A DNA stretch of 64,000 nt from Enhygromyxa salina (GTDB taxonomy: Bacteria > Myxococcota_A > Polyangia > Nannocystales > Nannocystaceae), in assembly GCF_000737335.2 (NCBI RefSeq), contig NZ_JMCC02000020.1:1-64000 (forward strand), written 5' to 3'. Made by a program: the position numbers and the translations under genes. The notes under the pieces were generated by a model that was not told the origin of the DNA, ran no database searches, and saw only the letters and a program-made list of their open reading frames with translations. Every line of letters begins with the position of its first letter. Within the stretch, counting starts at the first letter, position 1. This document shows positions 25,716-34,034 of the stretch, piece after piece.

Positions 25716-27326
25716 CTACAGAAGTCGGTCCCAGTCGCCGGCCGCGTAGAACAGGTACATCTCGAATGCGGTGTAGCCTGCGTCATTGTGGATCTCGCAG
25801 TCGCCGAATTCATACACCGGGATGATGTCGGCGTTCGAGCTGATCGCGTGGTCTTGCACGAAGAACTCGGGGATGTCTGGGAGCGTGACGTAGTAGCCGT
25901 CGGGGCGGGCGTTGAGCGGGAGGACCGGCTGCGTCCATGACGTGTTGGCCGGGGACCGGCTGACGCCGTCGATCACGTCGTTGATCCGCTCGGTGTCGTA
26001 GGAGTCCAGATAGCGGCCGGGGACGCCGTCGTCGCTGATGAAGGCGTTGGCTCCGACGTCGTCGAGCACCGCGTCCTTAGCGGCCTCGGCAGTCTGGACG
26101 AAGGTCTCGGCGAGCAGCGGCAGCTGGGTGGTGGTGAAGTACATGTCCTCGACCGGATCGCTGGTGAAGAAATCCGACCAAATGCCACGGTCGTCGAGCT
26201 CGGGCACAGGGTACTTGGCGCTGTGGTAGTTGTTGGCGGTGTAGATGACCGGGTCAAACCCGTCTCCGCCGAGCTGGACCTTGTTGTTGGCTTCAGCGTT
26301 GGAGGTGTCTTCGCCAACGATCAGGTGATTGCCAATGTAGTTGACCCCTGGCGCGCCGTTCTTGACGGTGGTCAGCCGCGCGCCCCAGTTGAACGCGACA
26401 TTGTTGATGACGTCGAACCTGCCGTCGCCCGAGATGTTTGGGGTTCGGTGGGATTGATGCACGAACAGGTTGTTCAGCGTGCTCAACCGGTCGATCTCGA
26501 AGGGGGCGGTGACCCCAAGGATGATCCCCGTTGCGTTCTCGGAGAAGATGCTGGTCTGGATCGTGCCATCGAGCAGCGGCGCGAAGAACGGGGCCATCGA
26601 GATCGCCTGGTCGTCGTTGAAGCTAAACGACAGATGGTCGAAGATGAAGCGCTCCGTGCCGCCGCTGATGATCGCGTTGTGGTCGAACACGTCGGGCTCG
26701 CCGGTGTAGCTGCCGTTTCGGAACCGGGTGTGCCGGATGATCAGGTTGTTGGTGGGCAGGGTGGGCAGGTTGTAGCCGCCCGAGAACAACAGCGTGCTTC
26801 CGGAGATCGTGATCCCGCCTTCGGGGGCGGTCTCGCCGGCGATCGTCAGATCGCTGTGGACGTCGATCAGCTCGATCCGCGAGGCGAGATCGATCCGGCC
26901 CGACACGTCGAACACGACCGTGCGCGGGCCCGCTTGGTTGAGCGCGGCGCGGAAGCTGCCGGGGCCGTCGTCGTCGAGGTTGGTCACGTGAATCACGGCG
27001 CCACCCCGGCCGCCGCTGGCGATCGAACCCGCGCCATACGCGGTCGGGAACGCCTTGAGCTTGCTGAGGACCAAGGGGCCGGTCTCACACGCGTCGCCGG
27101 TGTCTGTGGTGTCCGTGTCTGTGTCCGTGTCCGTGTCCGTGGTGTCGGTCGTGTCCGTCGACCCGGTCGAGTCGTCGGAGCCCGAGTCGTCGGACGTGGT
27201 GTCCGACGTACCCGTGCTGGCGCTCTGCGTGTCGCCCACGGTGTCGGTGATGGGGTTGTCCGACTCGCTGCTGCAAGCGGCGGCGAACGACAAGCTACAC
27301 ACGAATATCCATGACTGGCGCGGCAC
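25716..27326 (-). CDS. Pectate lyase-like (PL1) right-handed beta-helix lipoprotein
   Basis: A 536-residue export protein with a lipobox (LSFAAAC) and a Thr/Asp/Ser-rich linker that contains a TDTDTD run. The catalytic part starts AFPTAYGAGSIASGGRGGAV and continues IHVTNLDDDGPGSFRAALNQ and GPRTVVFDVSGRIDLASRIE. This is the hallmark start of PL1-type polysaccharide lyases, followed by parallel beta-helix rungs (NNLIIRHTRFRNGSYTGE, FIFDHLSFSFNDDQAIS). Such enzymes cleave pectate or related uronic-acid polymers by calcium-assisted beta-elimination. It should be displayed on the cell surface. It lies 48 bp upstream of the end of the di-heme gene on the same strand. Confidence 0.92.
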   Translation of the reverse strand: MPRQSWIFVCSLSFAAACSSESDNPITDTVGDTQSASTGTSDTTSDDSGSDDSTGSTDTTDTTDTDTDTDTDTTDTGDACETGPLVLSKLKAFPTAYGAGSIASGGRGGAVIHVTNLDDDGPGSFRAALNQAGPRTVVFDVSGRIDLASRIELIDVHSDLTIAGETAPEGGITISGSTLLFSGGYNLPTLPTNNLIIRHTRFRNGSYTGEPDVFDHNAIISGGTERFIFDHLSFSFNDDQAISMAPFFAPLLDGTIQTSIFSENATGIILGVTAPFEIDRLSTLNNLFVHQSHRTPNISGDGRFDVINNVAFNWGARLTTVKNGAPGVNYIGNHLIVGEDTSNAEANNKVQLGGDGFDPVIYTANNYHSAKYPVPELDDRGIWSDFFTSDPVEDMYFTTTQLPLLAETFVQTAEAAKDAVLDDVGANAFISDDGVPGRYLDSYDTERINDVIDGVSRSPANTSWTQPVLPLNARPDGYYVTLPDIPEFFVQDHAISSNADIIPVYEFGDCEIHNDAGYTAFEMYLFYAAGDWDRLL

Positions 27327-27374
27327 GGCGCGAACCTAGCCGCACGCCCGCGCACGGTCAAGGTAAAGCGCGGG

Positions 27375-28955
27375 CTACAGCGTCTTGAGATACTCGAGCA
27401 CGGCGGCTCGCTCGGCGTCGCTGAAGTGATCGCCGAAGGTGTGACCACCGTTGCCGTGACCGAGGATCGTCGTGTCGAAGATGTGCTTGGCCTCCGCCGG
27501 GTCTGCGCCGGCTTGGCCCTGATCGAGCTCGGCCCACCGCCAGCCGAGCTGGTCCTGGTCGAAGTTGCTGCTGTCGTAGTTGACGCGCCGCCAGTAGGTG
27601 GGCCGCTTGCTGGAATTGAGCAGCAGCTCCAGGGTCGGGACCGAACCGTTGTGCAAGAACGGCGCGGTCGCCCAGATCCCGTCGAGCGGCGGGGCCGTAT
27701 AGCCAATGAAGGGATCCGTCGCGGTCAATTGGGTGACCGTGCCGTACCAAGAGGCGTTGTACCAATCGATCATCGCGCCGATCTCACCGAGCGCGACGGT
27801 GCCAAGCAGGGGATCCGTGTCAACCACCTCGATCGGGATCAATAGATTGGGAAAGGTCTCGGCGTCGGGATCTGGGTCATAGGTGCCGTGGCAGCCAGCG
27901 CAGCTGCACTCGAACAGCGCGGCGCCCTCGTCCGCGAGGGCTTGGTCGATCGTCCACGGGTACGCGGGTGGCTCGATGGTCTCGAGGTAGGCCACGATGT
28001 CCGCGAAGTAGTCGAACATCTGCGTGGCCTGGGCGGCCGTGTCGATGCACAGCGAAGACGCGAACATCATGGTCCCGCGGTGGTCACCGCGCGACATGCC
28101 ATTGTAGAAGTGCCCGGCCTTCTTGCTGACGCGCCACCACGGCGGCGTGTCGACGGGGACCAGGGGCGGATCGATCGGGAACAGCTGCTCGTCGGACCAC
28201 TCGAGCGTGAACGGGTTGCGGTGCGAAGCGAGGATCACCGCGACGTCGTCGGCCGGGTTGGAGCCGATCGTGTAGGTCTTGATGTGGGGCCCCAGCGCTT
28301 GATAGCGGCCGATGAACTTGTTGATCTCGTGCCCGGCGTCGGTCCATTCGGGCAGCGGCGGAAGCACGCTCATCAGCGCGCCGAGATCTTGGGTGAAGTC
28401 GGCGTCGTGGCGACCCAGGCCGATCACCAGCTCGCCGTTGAACTCGCCCGCGTGGCAGGTCAGACAGTTCATCGCCGCGAGTTCGGTGCCGCCCTCGGAC
28501 ACGACCAAGTTCCAGTTGTAGGGCAAGTTCGCCGCCTTGCCGTCGCGCCATGGCAGGGCTTGGCCGTCGGCGTAGGTACCAAGCAGGCCCTTGCCGAGCA
28601 TGAACACGTCGTAGGGGACGCCGCAATTGACGTAGTCTTCGTGGAGCAGCGCCCACTCGCCAGCGTCGGGGTCGCCGTTGAGCTCGGGCGGCGCCGGGAT
28701 CTCCCAGCCAAGGTCCCACGGGCCGGGGGCGCCGAGGCAGCTGCTGGGGTCGCCGGTCTCGGACTCGCCCTCGGTCTCGGTCTCGGTCTCGGACTCGTCG
28801 GACTCGCTGGAGGTCGCGGTGGTGCCGGTCGCGTCGCTGGACTCGCTGGTCCCCGTGTCCGATCCCTGCCCCGGAGCGCGCTGGTCCGCGCAGCCGAGCG
28901 TGGCGACGCTCAGGACCAGCAAAGCGGTGAGGGCGTGCTCGTTTACGATCCCCAT
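27375..28955 (-). CDS. Di-heme cytochrome c lipoprotein, RoxA/peroxidase-like
   Basis: About 526 residues from ATG 28955; the frame is open well beyond this on the same strand but overlaps aroE coding, so I take the ATG that gives a lipoprotein signal (VATLGC). After a Ser/Thr/Glu linker, the first heme motif CLTCH sits in NCLTCHAGEFNGELVIGLG, the second is CAGCH, and a C-terminal PFLHNGSVPTLELLLNSSKR segment completes the pattern. This order resembles rubber oxygenase (RoxA/RoxB) and related di-heme peroxidase-like enzymes. Substrate use is unknown; oxidation of an insoluble polymer outside the cell would suit the neighbouring lyase lipoprotein. A peroxidase role is the alternative. Confidence 0.88.
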   Translation of the reverse strand: MGIVNEHALTALLVLSVATLGCADQRAPGQGSDTGTSESSDATGTTATSSESDESETETETEGESETGDPSSCLGAPGPWDLGWEIPAPPELNGDPDAGEWALLHEDYVNCGVPYDVFMLGKGLLGTYADGQALPWRDGKAANLPYNWNLVVSEGGTELAAMNCLTCHAGEFNGELVIGLGRHDADFTQDLGALMSVLPPLPEWTDAGHEINKFIGRYQALGPHIKTYTIGSNPADDVAVILASHRNPFTLEWSDEQLFPIDPPLVPVDTPPWWRVSKKAGHFYNGMSRGDHRGTMMFASSLCIDTAAQATQMFDYFADIVAYLETIEPPAYPWTIDQALADEGAALFECSCAGCHGTYDPDPDAETFPNLLIPIEVVDTDPLLGTVALGEIGAMIDWYNASWYGTVTQLTATDPFIGYTAPPLDGIWATAPFLHNGSVPTLELLLNSSKRPTYWRRVNYDSSNFDQDQLGWRWAELDQGQAGADPAEAKHIFDTTILGHGNGGHTFGDHFSDAERAAVLEYLKTL

Positions 28956-29042
28956 GACCACAGGGTACAGGCCGTGGCTCCGGGTGTCAGCCAGGCTCGC
29001 GCTGGCGTTTCGAGCTGGGCCAATGCGTGCCAGACTCGCGGG

Positions 29043-29252
29043 ATGCGACGCGATGTCACGCTGACGGTGCTCCTGTTGCTCGTGGCCGCGTGCGGGGACA
29101 GCAGCACCGGGGACGGCTCGAGCGAGTCTGGAACTGACGGGGGGCCGGCGGCCGTTGGTGACCACCCGGCAGGTTGGAGCGGGCTGACCGGGCCGCTGAC
29201 CGAGTGCGAGTCGACGCTGCCAGACCCCGCAGTGATGGCGTGGACGCGGTGA
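29043..29252 (+). CDS. Very short lipoprotein, possibly truncated
   Basis: Starting at ATG 29043, 69 codons encode a textbook lipoprotein signal (LLLLVAACGDSS), a Gly/Ser/Asp linker and only 35 further residues, ending MAWTR. It is divergent from the di-heme lipoprotein gene and shares the 87-bp promoter region. The short length after such a linker suggests a 3' truncation of a larger surface protein, but it may be a genuine small lipoprotein. No domain can be assigned. Confidence 0.5.
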   Translation: MRRDVTLTVLLLLVAACGDSSTGDGSSESGTDGGPAAVGDHPAGWSGLTGPLTECESTLPDPAVMAWTR

Positions 29253-29298
29253 CTCGCGGGGTGAAGTCACCTGCCGAGCTGCGCTCGCCGTGGGGCCA

Positions 29299-30171
29299 TC
29301 ACGGCGTCGCCGCGAGCCCCAACGCCCCCCGCATCCGCTCGATCGCGTGATCCGGCAGCGCCAAGTCCAGCCACAGCTCCAGCGCCCGGACCCCCTGCCA
29401 CAGCAGCATCGGCAGCCCATCCTGCACGGCAAACCCCGCCGCAGCCGCGCGCTCGAGCAGCCCGCCGGCCGGGCGCGGATACACGATGTCGACCACCCGC
29501 GCCCCCGCTTCGAGCTTGCCAAGCTCGAGCGCCACCGGGAACGCGCGCGGCCCACCAGCGAGCCCGACGATCGTCGTGTTGATCAACAGCTCGCCGGTTG
29601 GCGCCCCGAGCTGCTCCCAGCTCAGCGGCCGCACCCGCGCCCGCGCCTCTGCGTCGCGCGGCAGCACGATCCGCTCGGGCGCGCGGCTGACCCACGTCAG
29701 CTCCACGTCCGCGAACGCGCCGAGCAGCGCGTCGGCGATCGCCACCGAGGCCCCGCCAGCGCCCAAGATCGTCGCGTGGCGCAGCGAGGCCCCCGGGAGC
29801 TCGTCGAGCGCGTCGAGGAACCCGCGCGCGTCGGTGTTGTGGCCGTGGATCTGCGTGGCGCCCGTGGCCGCGTCTTGCACGAAGCACAGCGTATTGACGG
29901 CGCCGACCCGCTGCACGGTGTCCGATCGCCGGTCACACAATTCCAGCGCGGCCTGCTTGTGCGGAACCGTGAGGTTCACGCCGCCAAGACCCAGCGCCGC
30001 AGCACCCCGCACGGCCTCGCCGAGGCTGCCGCTGCTCACGTGGAACGGCAGATAGCAATGTGGCAACCCCAGCGCAGCAAACGCGGCGGCGTGCATGACC
30101 GGCGAGCGCGAGTGGCCGATCGGATCACCAAATACGCCAAAGCAGCGAGCCAGCGGCTGCGGCGAGCTCAA
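29299..30171 (-). CDS. aroE: Shikimate dehydrogenase
   Basis: A 290-residue NADPH-dependent enzyme that converts 3-dehydroshikimate to shikimate in aromatic amino-acid synthesis. Key residues are visible: Ser21 and Ser23 in HSRSP (substrate binding), catalytic Lys72 in NLTVPHK, Asn93 in GAVNTL, Asp114 in NTDARGF, the nucleotide-binding GAGGASVAI, and a C-terminal Gln in LPMLLWQG. The length is normal. The start is a TTG overlapping the xseA stop (TTGA), with no better start upstream, so translation is coupled to xseA. The protein is cytoplasmic and the assignment is secure. Confidence 0.96.
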   Translation of the reverse strand: MSSPQPLARCFGVFGDPIGHSRSPVMHAAAFAALGLPHCYLPFHVSSGSLGEAVRGAAALGLGGVNLTVPHKQAALELCDRRSDTVQRVGAVNTLCFVQDAATGATQIHGHNTDARGFLDALDELPGASLRHATILGAGGASVAIADALLGAFADVELTWVSRAPERIVLPRDAEARARVRPLSWEQLGAPTGELLINTTIVGLAGGPRAFPVALELGKLEAGARVVDIVYPRPAGGLLERAAAAGFAVQDGLPMLLWQGVRALELWLDLALPDHAIERMRGALGLAATP

Positions 30172-31634
30172 GCGGGGTCCTTCTTGCTCGTGACCGCGAC
30201 CCCGAGCTCACCACGCTGCAGCTGCAGGCGCAGCTCCTCGCCAAGCTCGACCTGGGCCGCGTCGCGGATCAACGCGCCGTTGGGATCACGAACCAGCGCG
30301 TAGCCACGCCCAAGCACGGCCAACGGCGAGAGCGCGTCGAGCTTGCCGGCCGCCCGCGCGAGCCGAGGCCGGAGCCCGGCGGTCAGCCCCTTGCCAGCTC
30401 GCATCAGCCGGCGCTCGAGCTCGTTGAGGCGCTTGCGCTCGGCGGCGATCCGCGTGTGCGGGTGGACGGCGCGCAGCCGCTCGGCGAGCTCGCGGTGGCG
30501 CCGACGCGAGACGCCAAGCGACCCACGCATGCTCACCAGCAGCCGCCGCTGGGCCCCGCCTAATTGCTCGCGCTCGCGCCGGACCCAGGTCTGGCCCCAG
30601 CGCTCGAGCCGGCTCGACATCCCGTGCAAGCGGGCGCCCACGTCCAGGGTCCGGCGCTCGAGGTTGCGCAGCAGTCGGCGCTCGCGATCGGCGAAGCGCT
30701 CGAGCAGCGCCGCGCGATCCGGCACGACCAGCTCGCCCGCTTGCGAGGGGGTCGCGGCCCGGCGATCGGCGACGAGATCACACAGCGTGACGTCAACCTC
30801 GTGGCCAACGGCCGACACGATCGGCACCGGGCACGCCGCGATCGCCCGGGTCAGCCCCTCGTGGTTGAACGCCCATAGATCCTCGAGCGAGCCCCCGCCG
30901 CGGCCAATGATGATCACGTCGACCCCAGGCGCCCGCTGCAGCCGCCGCAGCGCGACGGTCAGCTCATGGGGCGCCTCTGGGCCTTGAACCTTGGCCGGCG
31001 ACAGCAACACGTGCGTGGGCATGCGGCGACGAATGACCTTGATGATGTCGTGGACCGCGGCGCCGGTCGGGCTGGTCACGACCCCGACGACGCGCGGCCA
31101 GCTTGGCAGCGGCCGCTTGCGCTCGTTCGCAAACAAACCCTCTGCGGCGAGCTTTTGCTTGAGCTGCTCGAGCGCGAGGGTCATCTCGCCGAGGCCCGCT
31201 GGCTCGGCACGCTCGGCGTAGAACTGAAACCGACCCTGCGCCGTGTAGATGCCCATGCGCCCGAACACGCGCAGGCGCTGGCCCTCGTCGATCCGAAACC
31301 GCAGGCGCCTGACGCTCGTCGCCCACATCGCCAGGGGCAGCGCCGCGGTGCCGTCCTTGAGCGTGAAGTAGACGTGGCCGCTGCGGGCGACGACCAGGTT
31401 GGAGACCTCGCCCTCGACCCAGATCGCGGGGACGCCCCGCTCGATCACCCGGTTGGCGAGCTCGACCGCCTCGCGGACGCTGAGCACGCGCGGCCGCTGG
31501 GGCGCCTGTCGGCCATGACCTGGATGACCCGGATGACCTGGATGACCTGGATGACCCGGATGACCGGGACCGCCTGGCGGATCTCCCTGCCCACCGGGTG
31601 GGCGCTTGCCAAACGGGATGCCGCGCTGGGCCAT
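30168..31634 (-). CDS. xseA: Exodeoxyribonuclease VII large subunit
   Basis: A 488-residue protein from ATG 31634. The N-terminal 45 residues are unusual: a Gly/Pro-rich stretch with five tandem GHP triplets before the OB-fold (LSVREAVELANRVIERGVPA then IWVEGEVSNL). The nuclease core is intact, with GVVTSPTGAAVHDI, RVDVIIIGRGGGS-type VIIIGRGGGSLEDLWAFN and PIVSAVGHEVDVTLCDLVAD, followed by the coiled-coil tail. With the small subunit XseB (not seen in this window) it degrades single-stranded DNA. It is the middle gene of a minus-strand set: SlyX-like upstream, aroE downstream, with a coupled stop/start. Confidence 0.96.
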   Translation of the reverse strand: MAQRGIPFGKRPPGGQGDPPGGPGHPGHPGHPGHPGHPGHGRQAPQRPRVLSVREAVELANRVIERGVPAIWVEGEVSNLVVARSGHVYFTLKDGTAALPLAMWATSVRRLRFRIDEGQRLRVFGRMGIYTAQGRFQFYAERAEPAGLGEMTLALEQLKQKLAAEGLFANERKRPLPSWPRVVGVVTSPTGAAVHDIIKVIRRRMPTHVLLSPAKVQGPEAPHELTVALRRLQRAPGVDVIIIGRGGGSLEDLWAFNHEGLTRAIAACPVPIVSAVGHEVDVTLCDLVADRRAATPSQAGELVVPDRAALLERFADRERRLLRNLERRTLDVGARLHGMSSRLERWGQTWVRREREQLGGAQRRLLVSMRGSLGVSRRRHRELAERLRAVHPHTRIAAERKRLNELERRLMRAGKGLTAGLRPRLARAAGKLDALSPLAVLGRGYALVRDPNGALIRDAAQVELGEELRLQLQRGELGVAVTSKKDPA

Positions 31635-31650
31635 GCGGCCGGTTGTAACA

Positions 31651-31866
31651 TCAATCGTCCTCGACGAGACCGAGCTGGCCCACGAGCTCGGCGACGCGCT
31701 GCTCGAGCATGGCCAGGCGGCGCCCCTGATCGCGCAAGACCTCGTCGAGGTCGTCGCTGGTCTGGCGGCGAAACGCGGCGTCGATCTCGAGCTCGGTGAT
31801 GCGGCGCTCGTGCAGCTCCACCTGCTCGCGCAGGGCGTCGAGTTCGGTGTCCTCGTCCTCGGGCAT
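31651..31866 (-). CDS. SlyX-like short coiled-coil protein
   Basis: 71 residues from ATG 31866, predicted to be mostly coiled coil (LREQVELHERRITELEIDAA then FRRQTSDDLDEVLRDQGRRL). Length and heptad pattern match SlyX family proteins, small dispensable coiled coils of unclear function. It ends 16 bp before the xseA start on the same strand, so it is the first gene of the operon. XseB, the usual small subunit next to xseA, is an alternative of similar size, but the sequence lacks the XseB pattern and fits SlyX better. Confidence 0.72.
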   Translation of the reverse strand: MPEDEDTELDALREQVELHERRITELEIDAAFRRQTSDDLDEVLRDQGRRLAMLEQRVAELVGQLGLVEDD

Positions 31867-31917
31867 GGCGCGAGTGTGCATCGATCGCTGCAGCGATGGT
31901 AGCGTGGCGAGGGCAGC

Positions 31918-32922
31918 GTGAGTCGCGAGCTGAAAGCCATCTTGATCCTCGGCGTGTGCGCCGGCACGGTGCTCGGGTGCGAGCGAGCCACCCCCGAGGC
32001 GCCGGGGCTCGCGCCGATCCCCGCGACCGCGCCCGCGACCGAGCTCACGGTGGAGCCGGAGGTCGGGGCCGTGAATGACGAGGCGCAGCTCGACGCGCTC
32101 GCGCTGGCTTGCGACGGCGCGGCGCTGCGCGAGCAATTCGCTGCCCGCACGCCGGCTCAGCTCGACGCCCTCGCCAGCGCTGGGCCGCCGAGCCTGGCGA
32201 TGCTCGCCGCTTGGGAGCGCGGGCGTGGCTTCGACGCGGAGGGCGTGCTCGCGCCGGCCAGCGTCGATCGTCTGGCGAAGCAGATCGAGGTGGCGCTGGG
32301 GCTCGCGGCGCCGAAGTGGTGGCTCGAGCAGCTCGCTAGCGGCCGGCAGCGCGCGGGCGACGAGACCGGCCCGCCTTACTACGACGTTGGCTTGCGAGAT
32401 CAGGCGGATCGCCGGGGCGCGTGGGAGTTGGGGCCGGGTGGTCTGCGGGTTCGGCCAGGCGCGGCCATGGTTTTGTCCGCCGCGAACGGCACGCTGAGCT
32501 TCGATCTGAGCATGGGCCGCGTCCAACTGGGCCCGCTGCCAACCGACCCAGGCAGCGCGATCGAGGTCGCGCGGGCACGGGCGGGCACGACGATCTACTA
32601 CTCGACCTTCAGCCCCGGCTCCGGCGGGTTTCGGTTTCCACTGCGCGCCGTCGACTCGAACGGGAGCCTGCGCTGGGAAGCGCAGGTCTGCGGGCCAGAT
32701 CGCAAGGTGCTCGGTGGGCTCGGCTACCTCAGCGTGGAGATCCTCGTTGTCGAGTCGCCCCCGCCAAGCCCAGACTCGCGCACGCTGCCAGGCCAGGCCG
32801 CCGCGGTCACCGGGGTCGCCGTGTTCACGGCCGAGAGCCACGGCGTCGCGCTCGACGTGTTCGATCCGCAGACAGGCGCGCGCACGCTCGCGTGGTCTTC
32901 GGACTTTTGGTCTGCCCGCTGA
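31918..32922 (+). CDS. Lipoprotein of unknown function
   Basis: A 334-residue protein with a GTG start, an export signal and a lipobox (AGTVLGC). A Pro/Ala/Glu-rich spacer is followed by a helical segment (about 55-125, DALALACDGAALREQF) and then a beta-rich domain (from about 160, GTTIYYSTFSPGSGGFRFPL and WEAQVCGPDRKVLGGLGYL) that resembles an Ig-like or jelly-roll fold. No enzyme motif is recognised. It is divergent from the slyX-xseA-aroE operon with a 51-bp gap holding both promoters, and convergent with the XRE-cupin gene. Confidence 0.82.
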   Translation: MSRELKAILILGVCAGTVLGCERATPEAPGLAPIPATAPATELTVEPEVGAVNDEAQLDALALACDGAALREQFAARTPAQLDALASAGPPSLAMLAAWERGRGFDAEGVLAPASVDRLAKQIEVALGLAAPKWWLEQLASGRQRAGDETGPPYYDVGLRDQADRRGAWELGPGGLRVRPGAAMVLSAANGTLSFDLSMGRVQLGPLPTDPGSAIEVARARAGTTIYYSTFSPGSGGFRFPLRAVDSNGSLRWEAQVCGPDRKVLGGLGYLSVEILVVESPPPSPDSRTLPGQAAAVTGVAVFTAESHGVALDVFDPQTGARTLAWSSDFWSAR

Positions 32923-32940
32923 CGCACCCAGATACCTGCG

Positions 32941-33558
32941 CTACCGGGCTTTGGTTCGATCGACGATCAAGAACAGCCGGGTCGGCCCGTCACTCGGATT
33001 GATGTACTCCGTCGTAGACACGGGCCCATACGAGATCGAGTCGCCGGCCTCGAGGGTGTGGACCTCGCCGCCAAGCACCACCTGCGCGCGACCTTCGAGC
33101 ACGGTGATCAGCTCGACCACCCCGGCGCGATTCGGCCCGATCTGGCCCGAGGACTGGCCGGGCGGCAGCTCGTACCAGGCGACCTCTAGATCGAGCAGGC
33201 CCGGTCGCAGGCCATGCCGAACGACTTCGGTGTCGGGGTCGAGCAAGGTCCGGCGCTCGCTCGCGCGGACCAGCGACACGCTCGCCGGTTCGCTGTTGTC
33301 GAGCAGCTCGGTCAGCGAGCAACCCAGCGACAGCGCGATCTGATAGGCCAACTTGACCGTGGGGTTCTTGCGCCCGCGCTCGACCTCCGAGAGCATCGTG
33401 CTGCTGACCCCACTGGTCTGCGCGAGCGCGTCGAGGCTGAGCCCAAGCGCCTGGCGACGACGCCGGATGTTGGGTCCGATGTTGCTCGAAGGATCGACCA
33501 TCTCGTGGCGACACCCATACGCTATAGCGTTGACGCCGGTCAAGTTGCTCTCTAGCAT
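32941..33558 (-). CDS. XRE-type HTH regulator with C-terminal cupin domain
   Basis: About 205 residues from ATG 33558, preceded by a ggaga ribosome site 7 nt upstream; an internal ATG at 33501 has a weaker context. An XRE helix-turn-helix lies at about 27-85 (IRRRRQALGLSLDALAQTSG and GVSSTMLSEVERGRKNP), followed by a cupin_2 barrel (ELITVLEGRAQVVLGGEVHT then LEAGDSISYGP), as in regulators that sense small metabolites such as amino acids or polyamines. It faces the stub of a proline racemase/hydroxyproline epimerase-like gene, so it probably controlled proline or hydroxyproline use before that gene was destroyed. Confidence 0.92.
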   Translation of the reverse strand: MLESNLTGVNAIAYGCRHEMVDPSSNIGPNIRRRRQALGLSLDALAQTSGVSSTMLSEVERGRKNPTVKLAYQIALSLGCSLTELLDNSEPASVSLVRASERRTLLDPDTEVVRHGLRPGLLDLEVAWYELPPGQSSGQIGPNRAGVVELITVLEGRAQVVLGGEVHTLEAGDSISYGPVSTTEYINPSDGPTRLFLIVDRTKAR

Positions 33559-33615
33559 CTTGTTGTCTCCGGGTGACTGCCTGGAAGATTCGCTAAAGCG
33601 TCCGGTGTGAAGCCC

Positions 33616-33768
33616 ATGCTGACAAGCTCCCCCACGTCGATCGGCTTCGTCGACAGCCACACCGAGGGGGAGCCGACGCGGGTGCTGATCGTAGACAGGT
33701 TCACCGTGGGCAGCGAGGTGTTTCAGCTCGGGCGAGGGCTTCTCGCCCGCTTGCGGACGCCTTCGTAG
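33616..33768 (+). pseudogene. Truncated proline racemase/4-hydroxyproline epimerase-like gene
   Basis: From ATG 33616, 25 codons read MLTSSPTSIGFVDSHTEGEP then TRVLI. The FVDSHTEGEPTRVL segment is the conserved N-terminus of proline racemases and hydroxyproline 2-epimerases. At 33691 the sequence switches abruptly into the 75-bp repeat array and the frame stops at 33766-33768. The catalytic Cys residues and the remaining 300 or so codons are absent. The repeat array therefore cuts the gene, most likely through insertion plus deletion of the rest. The divergent XRE-cupin regulator is its probable former regulator. Confidence 0.75.
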
Positions 33769-34013
33769 ACAGGTTCACCGTGGGCAGCGAGGTGTTTTCA
33801 GCTCGGGCGAGGGCTTCTCGCCCGCTTGCGGACGCCTTCGTAGACTGGTTCACCGAGGGCAGCGAGGTGTTTTCAGCTCGGGCGAGGGCTTCTCGCCCGC
33901 TTGCGGACGCCTTCGTAGACTGGTTCACCGTGGGCAGCGAGGTGTTTTCAGCTCGGGCGAGGGCTTCTCGCCCGCTTGCGGACGCCTTCGTAGACTGGTT
34001 CACCGTGGGCAGC
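33691..34013. repeat. Tandem array of a 75-bp palindromic coding element
   Basis: Units begin gtagac at 33691, 33765, 33840, 33915 and 33990 (periods 74, 75, 75, 75), the last one partial. Each holds a hairpin with 8-bp arms cgggcgag/ctcgcccg around a 5-nt loop. Because 75 is a multiple of three, the frame stays open and encodes the unit FSARARASRPLADAFVDWFT with VGSEV. The same element occurs once more, reversed and in frame, at 51757-51829. This is a dispersed repeat family, not a CRISPR array: it has no unique spacers. Confidence 0.92.
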
Positions 34014-34034
34014 GAACTGTGTACGCTACTGCCC

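Noticed and set aside
27888..29252. Long plus-strand open frame of 454 codons opposite the di-heme gene
   Set aside because: Most of it is the antisense shadow of the di-heme lipoprotein; only its last 69 codons (from 29043) look like a separate lipoprotein.
33691..34013. Regular 75-bp repeats that could suggest a CRISPR array
   Set aside because: There are no unique spacers between the units, the period covers the whole repeat, and no cas genes are nearby.
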